Below are positions 33,694-41,520 of a stretch of 52,515 nucleotides of DNA, one piece after another. This DNA is from Frankia nepalensis (lineage in GTDB: Bacteria; Actinomycetota; Actinomycetes; Frankiales; Frankiaceae). The notes below the pieces were generated by a model, which ran no database searches, had not been told where the DNA came from, and saw only the letters and a list, made by a program, of their open reading frames with translations. Both the position numbers and the translations under genes were made by a program. Each line of letters starts with the position of its first letter. Within the stretch, counting starts at the first letter, position 1. The stretch lies in assembly GCF_016786325.1 (NCBI RefSeq), contig NZ_JADWYU010000131.1:16523-69037 (forward strand), in the 5' to 3' direction.

Positions 33694-36251
33694 TCCGGAT
33701 CGTCTGGCACACCGTCCGCGCCCGCAAGGGCAGCCTGGTGGGCACGTTCGTCGCGCTGGCGCTCGGGGTGGCGCTGCTGGCCGCGATGGCGCTGACCCTC
33801 GTGAGCAGCGTCGGGGGCGGCGAGGGCCGCCCGACCTGGTACGTCGACGCCGACGTGGTGGTGGCGGGTGGCGGCACGGTCAGCGTCACCACCGGCTCTG
33901 GCGACGACCGGGAGACGGCCTCGCTGCGCACGGCCGGCACGCGCGGGCTGCCGGGTGGCCTGCCCGAGCGGCTCGCCGGCCTGGACGCCGCCCTGGTGGT
34001 GGACTTCGCGGCGTACGCGGTGTCGCCCGGCGCGCCCGGCGACACCGCCCACCCGTGGTCCGCCGCCGCGCTGCACCCCTACGAGTGGGTCGCGGGCGGG
34101 CCGCCCCGCGACCCCGCCGACGTCGTGCTCACCGCGCCGACCGACCACCGGCCGGGAACCGAGGTCACCGTCGTCAGCGGGCGCGGCGTGGAACGCTTCG
34201 TGGTCAGCGGCGTGCTGCGCACCGACGCCCCGGCGGCGCTCTACATCACCGACGCCGTCGCGCGGGACCTCGCCGACGGCCGCGTCGCGGCGGTCGCGCT
34301 GACCCTGCCAGGCGCGGGGCCGAGCGCGGAGCCGAGTGTGGGGCCGGACGCGGAGCCGGGTGCCGGCGCCGCGCGGTCCGTCGCCTCGCTGGCCGGCGCG
34401 GCCCGCGCCGCCGTCGGCGACGCCGCGCTCGAGGACGGCTCCGTCCAGGTGCTCACCGGGAACGACCGGCGCCGCGCCGAGCCCGATCCCGACGCCGAGC
34501 GGCGGACGGAGGCGGTCGCGCTGCTCGCCGCCACCACCGGCCTGGCCGGCTTCGTGTCCATCTTCGTGGTGTCCGGGACGTTCGCCTACGCCGTGACGGC
34601 CCGGCGTCGTGAGTTCGGCCTGCTGCGCGCCGCCGGCGCCACGCCCCGCCAGGTATTCCGGATCGTGCTCGGCGAGGCCCTCCTCGTCGGGGTGCTCGCC
34701 TCGCTGGCCGGCGGAGCCCTGGGAGCGGCGATCGCGCCGGACTTCGCCGCGCGCTTGGCCAGGACCGGGTTCGTGCCCAGCGACTTCACCGCCCGGTTCG
34801 TCTTCTGGCCGGTGGCCGCCGCGTTCGGGACCGGGCTCGGCGTGGCGCTGCTCGGTGCCTGGGTGGCGGCGCGGCGGGCGGGGCGGGTCCGCCCGGTCGA
34901 GGCGCTGCGCGAGGCGGCGGTGGACCGACGGCCGATGACGACGGCGCGGGCGGTGGCCGGCCTGGTCGCGCTCGGCTGCTGCGTGCCGCTGGTCGCGGTG
35001 CTGATGGCGAACCCGAGCGCGGACGCCGTCGCGCTCATCATGATCACGGCGCTGTTCCTGATCGTCGCCTGCGCGATGTTCGCCCCGCTCGTGGTTCCGC
35101 CGCTGGTGTCGCTGCTGTGCGCCCCGCTCTCGGGCTCCTCGGGGGCGGTGGGCCTGCTCGCCGGCCACGGCGCCCGGGCGGCCGTGCTGCGCACCGCGGC
35201 GACCGCGGCGCCGATCCTGGTGACCGTCGGCATCGCCGGCTCGACCCTGACCGGGCTCGGCACGCTGCAGGCCGCGACGCAGAACGCGGCCCGGGAGCGG
35301 ATCACGGCCGAGGCGCTCGCCGTCCCCGTCACCGGACGAGGGCTGCCGGACGCCGCCGTCGCCGCGCTGCGCGCGGTCGGCGGGGTGAGCGCCGCCGTTC
35401 CCGTCACCGAGAGCCGGGTCTACGTCCGGGACGGCGACGAGCCGGAGGGCTGGACCGGCCGCTACGCGTCGGGCGCGGACCTCACCACCGTGCTCGACGT
35501 CCCGCTGGTCGCCGGATCGCTGGCCGACCTCGCCGGCACCGACACGGTCGCCGTTCCGGCGGGGCGCTGGGAGCTCGGCGAGACGGCCGAGCTGTGGCTC
35601 GGCGACTCGACGCCGGCGCGGTTGCGGGTGGTGGCCGTGCTCGGGCGGCAGCTCGACCTGGCGGAGACCGTCCTGCTGCCGTGGCGGCTGCGCGCGGGCC
35701 ACGCCGTCCCGGTGGCCGACGTCGTCTACCTGCGGCTGGCCCCGGGCGCGTCGCTGGAGCAGGTGCGCGCGGCGGCCGCCGCCCAGGCCGCGACGGTGGC
35801 CGACACCGGGAGCTACCTGTCGGCCGCGGGCGAGCAGGAGGCGCGGGTGGGCCGGCAGGCGTCGGTCGCGATGCTCGGCCTGTCGCTCGTCTACACCGGC
35901 ATCGCGATCGCCAACACCCTCGTGATGGCGACCCGGGACCGCGCCCGGGAGTTCGCGACGCTCCGGCTCGCCGGCGCCACCCGCCGGCAGGTGCTGGCGG
36001 TGGTCGGCGTCGAGGCGGTGCTGGTGACCTGCGTCGGGGTGCTGCTGGCCGTGGCCGTCACGGCGGTCACCGCGCTCGGGGCCCGCCACGGCCTGGCCGA
36101 CGTCGCGCCGTCGGTGCCGCTCGCCGTGCCCTGGGCGCCGCTGGCCGCGATCGTCCTGGCCTGCCTGGTCACGGCCGTGCTGGCGAGCGTGCTCCCGGCG
36201 GCGCTGCTGCTGCGCCGCCGCCCCGCCGAGCTGGCCGGCGTCCGCGAGTAG
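33690..36251 (+). CDS. FtsX-like ABC permease
   Basis: An 853-residue permease of the type VII (MacB/LolC/FtsX) superfamily: one N-terminal helix, a large extracytoplasmic region (about 45-270, with a Gly/Pro/Ala-rich spacer near 205-230), three helices of the first FtsX core, two further helices, then a second extracytoplasmic region and a last three-helix FtsX core (SVAMLGLSLVYTGIAIANTL). The ten-helix form is common in actinobacterial exporters of peptides or antibiotics. It works with the upstream ATPase; the neighbouring two-component system may sense the exported or toxic compound. Confidence 0.92.
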   Translation: MIRIVWHTVRARKGSLVGTFVALALGVALLAAMALTLVSSVGGGEGRPTWYVDADVVVAGGGTVSVTTGSGDDRETASLRTAGTRGLPGGLPERLAGLDAALVVDFAAYAVSPGAPGDTAHPWSAAALHPYEWVAGGPPRDPADVVLTAPTDHRPGTEVTVVSGRGVERFVVSGVLRTDAPAALYITDAVARDLADGRVAAVALTLPGAGPSAEPSVGPDAEPGAGAARSVASLAGAARAAVGDAALEDGSVQVLTGNDRRRAEPDPDAERRTEAVALLAATTGLAGFVSIFVVSGTFAYAVTARRREFGLLRAAGATPRQVFRIVLGEALLVGVLASLAGGALGAAIAPDFAARLARTGFVPSDFTARFVFWPVAAAFGTGLGVALLGAWVAARRAGRVRPVEALREAAVDRRPMTTARAVAGLVALGCCVPLVAVLMANPSADAVALIMITALFLIVACAMFAPLVVPPLVSLLCAPLSGSSGAVGLLAGHGARAAVLRTAATAAPILVTVGIAGSTLTGLGTLQAATQNAARERITAEALAVPVTGRGLPDAAVAALRAVGGVSAAVPVTESRVYVRDGDEPEGWTGRYASGADLTTVLDVPLVAGSLADLAGTDTVAVPAGRWELGETAELWLGDSTPARLRVVAVLGRQLDLAETVLLPWRLRAGHAVPVADVVYLRLAPGASLEQVRAAAAAQAATVADTGSYLSAAGEQEARVGRQASVAMLGLSLVYTGIAIANTLVMATRDRAREFATLRLAGATRRQVLAVVGVEAVLVTCVGVLLAVAVTAVTALGARHGLADVAPSVPLAVPWAPLAAIVLACLVTAVLASVLPAALLLRRRPAELAGVRE

Positions 36252-36296
36252 ACCGGCCCGGCTCGCTCCGGGTCCGGCCACGGGGCGCTTTCCGGT

Positions 36297-36551
36297 GTGC
36301 TGCTCTCGATCCCCGGGCAGCTGCTCGCGTTGGCCCTGATCACCGTGCTGGGCAAGGGCGACACCGTCAACGTCGCCATCGCGATCGGCGTCGCGGCGAT
36401 CGCGAGCACCGCCCGGGTGATGCGGGCCGAGGTGCCGCGGGTCCGCGAGCGCCTCTTCGTCGAGGCGGCGCACTCCGGCGGCGCCCGCTGGCCGCGGGTC
36501 CTCTTCCAGCATGTGCTGCCGAACGCGGTGGGGCCGGTCTGGGCCCTGACT
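36297..36551 (+). pseudogene. fragment of an oligopeptide ABC permease (DppC/OppC)
   Basis: The 715-bp gap 36252-36966 holds this remnant. About 85 codons match the inner-membrane permease core of dipeptide transporters: LLSIPGQLLALALITVLG, ARVMRAEVPRVRERLFVEAA and LFQHVLPNAVGPV. Coding similarity runs a few codons upstream of the GTG without a proper start, and breaks after VWALT; the N-terminal half and the C-terminal tail are missing and no partner genes remain. A second coding-like stretch in another frame (36552-36638, containing VGKNVRRFALDVDARG) is unassigned. The locus looks like a deletion scar. Confidence 0.75.
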
Positions 36552-36810
36552 CGTCGCGGTCGGCAAGAACGTGCGGCGCTTCGCGCTCGACGTCGACGCC
36601 CGAGGTCCCTCACTGGTCGACGTCTGGCTGGCATCCTGAACCAGCGGATCCACCACCAGCGGGAGCTGGGCCGACCGAGCCGTTGCTCGGCCGGCCTGAC
36701 TCCCGCCGGCCTCGGCCCGCCCGCCGGCCGGCTGAGACAGCGTGGTCCAGTCGGCCGGCACTGCGCGCGGCGCCCACGGGCGGGCCGGACGGCGTCGGCG
36801 GGACATAGCT

Positions 36811-36826
36811 AACCACACCGGTGGTT
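36811..36826. promoter_or_regulatory. operator-like palindrome in the scar region
   Basis: AACCAC-ACCG-GTGGTT, exact 6-bp arms, in a locally A/T-richer stretch (36808-36850). No intact gene starts nearby on either strand, so it may be a leftover operator of the lost transporter genes or the downstream hairpin of the cupin gene. Confidence 0.35.
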
Positions 36827-36966
36827 TAGGTAGGGATAGTGGCACTGTCCACGCGACCTCGATCATGTGACCGCGTCTCAGTCATGGCGATCACAGGCGC
36901 CGTCCTAGCGTGGAGCGTGCACTGGGTGGCGCACCAGGCGGCCGAGCACGTTCCACGGGAAGGGCC

Positions 36967-37488
36967 TTAGTCGGCGCGCCGGTCCCCCCAGTCGGGATCG
37001 ACCGGTCCGGTGGCGACCGGGCCGACCCAGCGCAGGTCTGGCAGGTTCACGACGATCGCCTCCTGCGTGGTGCGCGCGATCACCACGACCGCCTCCTCGT
37101 CGGGGTCGGGGTTCTCCTCCCGGTGCGGCACCCACGGCGGCACGTAGATGTAGTCGCCGGGTCCGGTGTCGATCCGCGTCTCGTCCTCGCCGTCCAGGAA
37201 GACGAAGCTCGGGTTGCCCGTGACGACGTAGATACCCGTCTCGGAGCGTCCGTGGTGGTGGTTGGCCGACCTCGTCGCGGCCGCGACGTGCGTCTGCCCC
37301 ATCCACAGGTCGACGGAGCCGACCGTGTCGCCGGAGATGGCCTCGACCCGGCGCATGCCGTCCGTCTGTGCCGTGCGCGCGGACAGCCCGGCCGGCCTGA
37401 TCCGGTGCAGCCGCCGGTGAAAACCGTCGGCTGGCGCCGGGGTGGGCGACAGTGCCGAACGGTCGGCCGGGTCGCCTGCTTCCTCCAC
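36967..37488 (-). CDS. cupin-domain protein
   Basis: A 173-residue single-domain cupin. Motif 1 is HHHGRSETGIYVVTG with metal ligands from the HHH cluster and the Glu; motif 2 is GDYIYVPPWVPHREEN with the second His. GTG 37488 has GGAGGAG 6 nt upstream and is preferred to GTG 37533, which has none. Similar small cupins are isomerases, dioxygenases or ligand-binding proteins; nothing decides here. A/T-rich DNA at about 37565-37590 (GATTTTGTAGAAATTATC) probably holds its promoter. It follows the TetR gene at 37677 on the same strand with a 188-bp gap. Confidence 0.82.
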   Translation of the reverse strand: MEEAGDPADRSALSPTPAPADGFHRRLHRIRPAGLSARTAQTDGMRRVEAISGDTVGSVDLWMGQTHVAAATRSANHHHGRSETGIYVVTGNPSFVFLDGEDETRIDTGPGDYIYVPPWVPHREENPDPDEEAVVVIARTTQEAIVVNLPDLRWVGPVATGPVDPDWGDRRAD

Positions 37489-37676
37489 TCGGACCTCCTC
37501 CAGGCGGGTCGCCACCGTGGCGCGGCCGGACACCAGCCCGACACCAGCAACTCCGAGATCCCTACCGATTTTGTAGAAATTATCTCGCGCCGGCCACCGC
37601 GTGCCACTCCCCGGCGACGCGGCGACGCACGGCGGGATACCGGCATCGGCGGAGCATCCCGCGGCACGCCGGGATC

Positions 37677-38315
37677 TCAGGCTGAAACGTCACGCGATGA
37701 CTGCTCGTTCCGCGCGCCTTCGGGCGACGGGACGCGCAGCAGGGTGCGCTCGGCCGTGGCGAGCAGGCGGGCGGCGGCGGCGTCGACCGACAGGCCGCGG
37801 CCGGTGCGCAGGGCCTCGAACGCCTCGAAGCCGGTGAGCATCCACAGCACGTCGACGGCGACGTCCTTCGGCACCGCCAGCAGGTCGTGCTCGGCGAGCC
37901 GGCTGGCGAGGTGCTCCAGCCCGCCCAGACGGCCCTGCTCGGTCCGCTCCAGCGCGCCCTCGAGCGCGGCCGCCTCCGCGCGCAGGGCGACCAGGACGTC
38001 GCGTTGCCGGCCGTAGATCCGGGTATTGGCGAGGATGGCGCCCCGCAGGTGGGTGAGCGGGTCCGGGTCCCGCACGGCCCGGACGAGGTCGGCGAACCCG
38101 CCCCGCTCGCTGACGTCGCGCAGCAGGGCGTCGAACAGCCCCGCCCGCGAGCCGAAGACCAGGTAGACGGTCGAGCGGGCGACGCCGGCCTGCCGGGCCA
38201 CCGCGTCCACGCTGGGGATCTTCGGGAGCTGGTCGTACATCGCGTCGAGGATGCGCCGCCTGGTCTGCTCCGCGCTCTGCGCGCGCAGCCGCTGCTCGTA
38301 CCGCCGGCTCGTCAT
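37677..38315 (-). CDS. TetR family regulator
   Basis: A 212-residue TetR regulator with HTH at about 20-63 (VDAVARQAGVARSTVYLVFG). It is divergent from the FAD monooxygenase gene, with the start codons 89 nt apart and dyad sites between them, the standard layout for a repressor of an aromatic hydroxylase responding to its substrate (inference). ATG 38315 lacks a clear ribosome site. Confidence 0.88.
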   Translation of the reverse strand: MTSRRYEQRLRAQSAEQTRRRILDAMYDQLPKIPSVDAVARQAGVARSTVYLVFGSRAGLFDALLRDVSERGGFADLVRAVRDPDPLTHLRGAILANTRIYGRQRDVLVALRAEAAALEGALERTEQGRLGGLEHLASRLAEHDLLAVPKDVAVDVLWMLTGFEAFEALRTGRGLSVDAAAARLLATAERTLLRVPSPEGARNEQSSRDVSA

Positions 38316-38374
38316 GACGCCAATCTTACATTCGATGGACAGCCTGACCGACCGAAGACAGCATGCCCATTGAA

Positions 38375-38387
38375 AGACAAGCTGTCT
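38375..38387. promoter_or_regulatory. putative TetR operator in the divergent spacer
   Basis: AGACA-AGC-TGTCT is a perfect dyad 18 nt before the monooxygenase start. AGACAGC at 38356-38362 is a second half-site facing GCTGTCT at 38381-38387. Position suggests repression of the monooxygenase. Confidence 0.5.
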
Positions 38388-38404
38388 CGCGAAATGAGGG
38401 CATC

Positions 38405-39895
38405 ATGACCGTTCTCGTCGTCGGCGCCGGCCCGGCCGGCCTCGCCGCCGCCATCACCCTGGCCCGCTACGGCGTGCCCACCCTGGTGGTCGAGCGCCGG
38501 TCGGAGCCCTCCCCGCTGCCCCGGGCCACCGGGATCAGTACCCGGACCATGGAGCTGATCCGGTCCTGGGGCCTGGAGGAGCCCGTCCGCGCCGGCGGCG
38601 TCGACGTCCGGTGGCAGGCCTGGATCGGCCCGAGCCTCGTCTCGCCGCACGGGAACGAGCTCGACACCGTCTGGCCCCATCCCGACGTGGTCTCCCGACT
38701 GAGCCCGACCGCGCCGGCCTGTGCCCCGCAGGACACGCTGGAGGCCGTCCTGCTCGACCACCTGGCCGGGTTCACGCATGTCGAGGTCCGGTTCGACACC
38801 GAGTTGGTGACGCTGCGCCAGGCCGACGGGACTGTCGAGGCGCGCCTGCGCGACACCGGTACCGGCGCGACCAGCACGGTCCAACCGGCCTACGTCGTCG
38901 CCGCCGACGGCGCCCACAGCCCGCTTCGGGGCATGCTCGGGATCGAGACGGAGGAGGTCGGCGGCGGCGTCGGCGCTCGTGGTGTTCTCGGTTCCCCCTG
39001 GCTGGGCGCGCGCGCCACCCTGTTCAAGGCGCCGCTTCCCGAGGGGTCCCTGTTGGATCTCCTCGGCGAACGCCGCCACCTCATCTACACCATCACCAAC
39101 CCCGAGGCGAGCGGCGTCCTGCTCCCGGCCGGTGACGGCCGCTGGCTGTTCGGGCAGGACCACGACCCTGACACGCCCGCGCCCACCGACGAGGACCTGG
39201 CCGACCGGATCGCGACGGCGATCGGCCTGCCCGGCCTGCGCCCGACCATCCTGCGCACCGGGACGTTCCGCTTCGACGCCAGGATCGCCCGCCGCTACCG
39301 CGACGGCGCCGTCTTCCTCGCCGGCGACGCGGCGCACCGCATGACCCCGCGCGGCGGCACCGGCCTGAACACCGCCGTCCACGACGGCCACGACCTCGGC
39401 TGGAAACTCGCCTGGGTGACGCTCGGGTGGGCGTCCCCCGAACTGCTCGACAGCTACGAGGCCGAGCGCGCGCCGGTCGGCCGCCGTAACGCGACACTGT
39501 CCGCGCAGTTCGACGGCTCCTACCGCGACCCGGCCGAGGAACTGGAGTTCGACCTCGGCGGCCGGGTGGCGCATGCCTGGGTCGACCGCGCGGGCACCGA
39601 GGACGGCCACGGCGCCATCGGCGGGCGCGCCACCGGGCGGGTCTCCACCCTCGACCTCCTCGGCCCGGGCCTGACCGTGCTCACCGGCCCTGACGGCCCG
39701 GCGACGGACCGATCGGCACTCGCGCTGGCCCTGGGCGGCACGCTCACGCCCCAGGTGCCCGTCGAGACGCACCGCCTCGACCGACGCACCGCCGAGGCCC
39801 TGGGCATTCCGGCCGGCGGCGCGCTGGCACTGCGCCCCGACGGCCGGCCCGCGCTCCGGGAGGCGCCCGCGCTGGCCGCCGCCGGCCGCCGGTGA
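38405..39895 (+). CDS. FAD-dependent aromatic monooxygenase (PheA/TfdB type)
   Basis: A 496-residue class A flavin monooxygenase. GAGPAGL (7-13) binds FAD ADP; VVAADGAHSPLR is the DG motif for FAD/NADPH; FLAGDAAHRMTPRGGTGLN is the GD motif contacting FAD ribose. The C-terminal region is the short thioredoxin-like tail of the group. It hydroxylates a phenolic or polyketide substrate with NAD(P)H and O2. ATG 38405 is preferred over ATG 38363 because it has a GAGGG site and places the Rossmann strand at the N terminus. No ring-cleavage genes follow, so a tailoring or detoxifying role is as likely as catabolism. Confidence 0.9.
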   Translation: MTVLVVGAGPAGLAAAITLARYGVPTLVVERRSEPSPLPRATGISTRTMELIRSWGLEEPVRAGGVDVRWQAWIGPSLVSPHGNELDTVWPHPDVVSRLSPTAPACAPQDTLEAVLLDHLAGFTHVEVRFDTELVTLRQADGTVEARLRDTGTGATSTVQPAYVVAADGAHSPLRGMLGIETEEVGGGVGARGVLGSPWLGARATLFKAPLPEGSLLDLLGERRHLIYTITNPEASGVLLPAGDGRWLFGQDHDPDTPAPTDEDLADRIATAIGLPGLRPTILRTGTFRFDARIARRYRDGAVFLAGDAAHRMTPRGGTGLNTAVHDGHDLGWKLAWVTLGWASPELLDSYEAERAPVGRRNATLSAQFDGSYRDPAEELEFDLGGRVAHAWVDRAGTEDGHGAIGGRATGRVSTLDLLGPGLTVLTGPDGPATDRSALALALGGTLTPQVPVETHRLDRRTAEALGIPAGGALALRPDGRPALREAPALAAAGRR

Positions 39896-40082
39896 GCCGA
39901 CGCGCCGGCCGCCGGCGCCGAGCAGTCGCGCGCTCTTGGATGGTGCCGCGTTCAGCGACATTCGCCCGTACCAGAACGACAGCCGAAAGATCAGTCAGAC
40001 GTTCCGCGTCGCGGGCGACGCGCTGCGTCCGACTGGCCTCGGTTTCGCGGGGGCGGGCGGCAGGGAAACGTTCGCGGAGGTG

Positions 40083-41048
40083 TCACCGGCCGGGGCCGGG
40101 GGTGGCGCCGACCGGCCGGCGACCGGCGACCGGGGTGAAGGCGGCCCGGTGTTCGGCCACGAACGCCTCGATCGTCTGCGCGGGCAGGCCGGTGACCTGC
40201 TCGACCGTCCGGGTCAGCCGGTCGAACCTGTTCTCGCGGTGCATCCGCGCGAGGGTGAGCAGGTGCTGCTGGGCGAACGGCGGGAGCCCGGCGGCGGGCA
40301 GGATCTCGCGGGACCACCAGTCGGGGGCGACGTCCACGTAGGACACGGTCCGGCCCAGCGCGCGCGAGTACTCCTCGGCCACCGCGCTCATGTCCTGCGC
40401 TCGAGGGCCGGTGAGCTCGTAGACGTGCTCCCGGTGCGCCTCCGGGTCGGCGAGGAGCGCCGCGACGACCCGGGCGACGTCCCGGGCCGCCACCGGTGAG
40501 GTGCGGCCGGCGCCGAAGGGGAGGCTCAGGGTCCCGTCCCGGCGGATGGAGTGCGCCGCGAGGGACAGGAAGAGCGGGTTCTCGCAGAAGGCCGTCGGGC
40601 GGACGTGGGCCACCGGCAGGCCGGACCAGTCGAGCACCTGTTCGGACAGCCAGTGCAGCCGCTGCTGGTGGGACTCCCGCGTGCGCAGCGGGTTCATCTG
40701 GGACACCGTGAGCTGTGACATCGCCACCAGCCGCTCCAGGCCACCGGTGGCGCGGGCGACCGTGGCGACGGTCGCCGCCGCCTCCAGGTAGTCGGGCGAG
40801 ACGCTCATGGCGAAGTACATCCGGCGGCACCCGTCCAGCGCCCGGGCGACGTCGTCGGGCCGGGTGAGGTCACCGACGACGACCGGCACACCCAGCCCTC
40901 GCAGCGCGGCCGCCCGCTCGTCGTCCCGGTGCGCCATCGCGCGTACCGGCACCGACCGGGCCACCAGCAGTTCGACCACCATGCGGCCGACCCCGCCGAG
41001 GCCGCCCGCCGCTCCGGTCACCAGCACGGGGCCCGCGTCAGGACTCAC
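40083..41048 (-). CDS. NmrA-like NAD(P)-binding protein
   Basis: A 321-residue Rossmann protein of the NmrA/atypical SDR group: VLVTGAAGGLGGVG at the N terminus, GVPVVVGDLTRPD, and SHQQRLHWLSEQVLDWSGL in place of a YxxxK motif. GTG 41048 is chosen since it begins right at the Rossmann strand; GTG 41144 and ATG 41114 further upstream give a non-conserved lead. Members are redox sensors or quinone/isoflavone reductases. It is on the same strand as the EFE gene but 272 nt behind the small ORF that follows EFE, so co-transcription is uncertain. The interval 41049-41319 shows nothing else. Confidence 0.83.
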   Translation of the reverse strand: MSPDAGPVLVTGAAGGLGGVGRMVVELLVARSVPVRAMAHRDDERAAALRGLGVPVVVGDLTRPDDVARALDGCRRMYFAMSVSPDYLEAAATVATVARATGGLERLVAMSQLTVSQMNPLRTRESHQQRLHWLSEQVLDWSGLPVAHVRPTAFCENPLFLSLAAHSIRRDGTLSLPFGAGRTSPVAARDVARVVAALLADPEAHREHVYELTGPRAQDMSAVAEEYSRALGRTVSYVDVAPDWWSREILPAAGLPPFAQQHLLTLARMHRENRFDRLTRTVEQVTGLPAQTIEAFVAEHRAAFTPVAGRRPVGATPGPGR

Positions 41049-41319
41049 GTCATCACCCGCCCCCTCGCCCGCGGACGTCCAGCCGTCTCCGCCGGCGCGC
41101 GGGCTTCTGGGCATCGCTGCCCGCCCGCCATCGGCGGAAACCACACCACCGAAGACCAGGAGGCACCGGCGAGGCCGGCAGGCGCGGAATCACCCGACTC
41201 ACCCGAATCACGGGAGAATGCCGCGCGCAGGAGCCGAAGCAAATCATCACGGAATCGCCGCGATCCGGCGGGATTGGATCAAAATGCCCCGTCGGCGGCG
41301 CCCCGGGAGGGGCCGGCCC

Positions 41320-41520
41320 TCAGGCCGGCGCCGCGCTCGTGTCAGCGGCTCGCCCAGTACCGCCGCCACCGGTCAGCCCACGGTCCTGACCGCCGGCGTA
41401 ACCGGTGATCGGGGCCCGCGGTCGCGGCCCGGCCGATTCCACGACCTCCGGCGGGCGGAAATCACGATCGGGTCGAGCCCCATAGCCGCGCCAAAGCCGC
41501 GCGGCTCGGCGCTCGTTCAT
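41320..41520 (-). CDS. possible 66-residue protein coupled to the EFE gene
   Basis: An ATG at 41520 overlaps the EFE stop by 4 nt (ATGA), the coupling seen throughout this window, and the frame runs 66 codons (MNERRAARLWRGYGARPDRD...). No family is recognised; the second half is Gly/Ala/Thr-rich. A hairpin within it (41484-41506) could instead be the EFE transcript terminator. Treat as tentative. Confidence 0.35.
   Translation of the reverse strand: MNERRAARLWRGYGARPDRDFRPPEVVESAGPRPRAPITGYAGGQDRGLTGGGGTGRAADTSAAPA
41484..41506 (-). terminator. hairpin after the EFE gene
   Basis: AGCCGCGC (41484-41491) and GCGCGGCT (41499-41506), exact 8-bp arms with a 7-nt loop, 11 nt beyond the EFE stop. 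There is no U-run on the minus strand. Confidence 0.4.

Noticed and set aside
33471-36866. 1131-codon open frame on the minus strand
   Set aside because: It is antisense to the FtsX permease and ATPase genes, has Arg/Gly/His-rich low-complexity composition, and no domain; high G+C lengthens such shadow frames.
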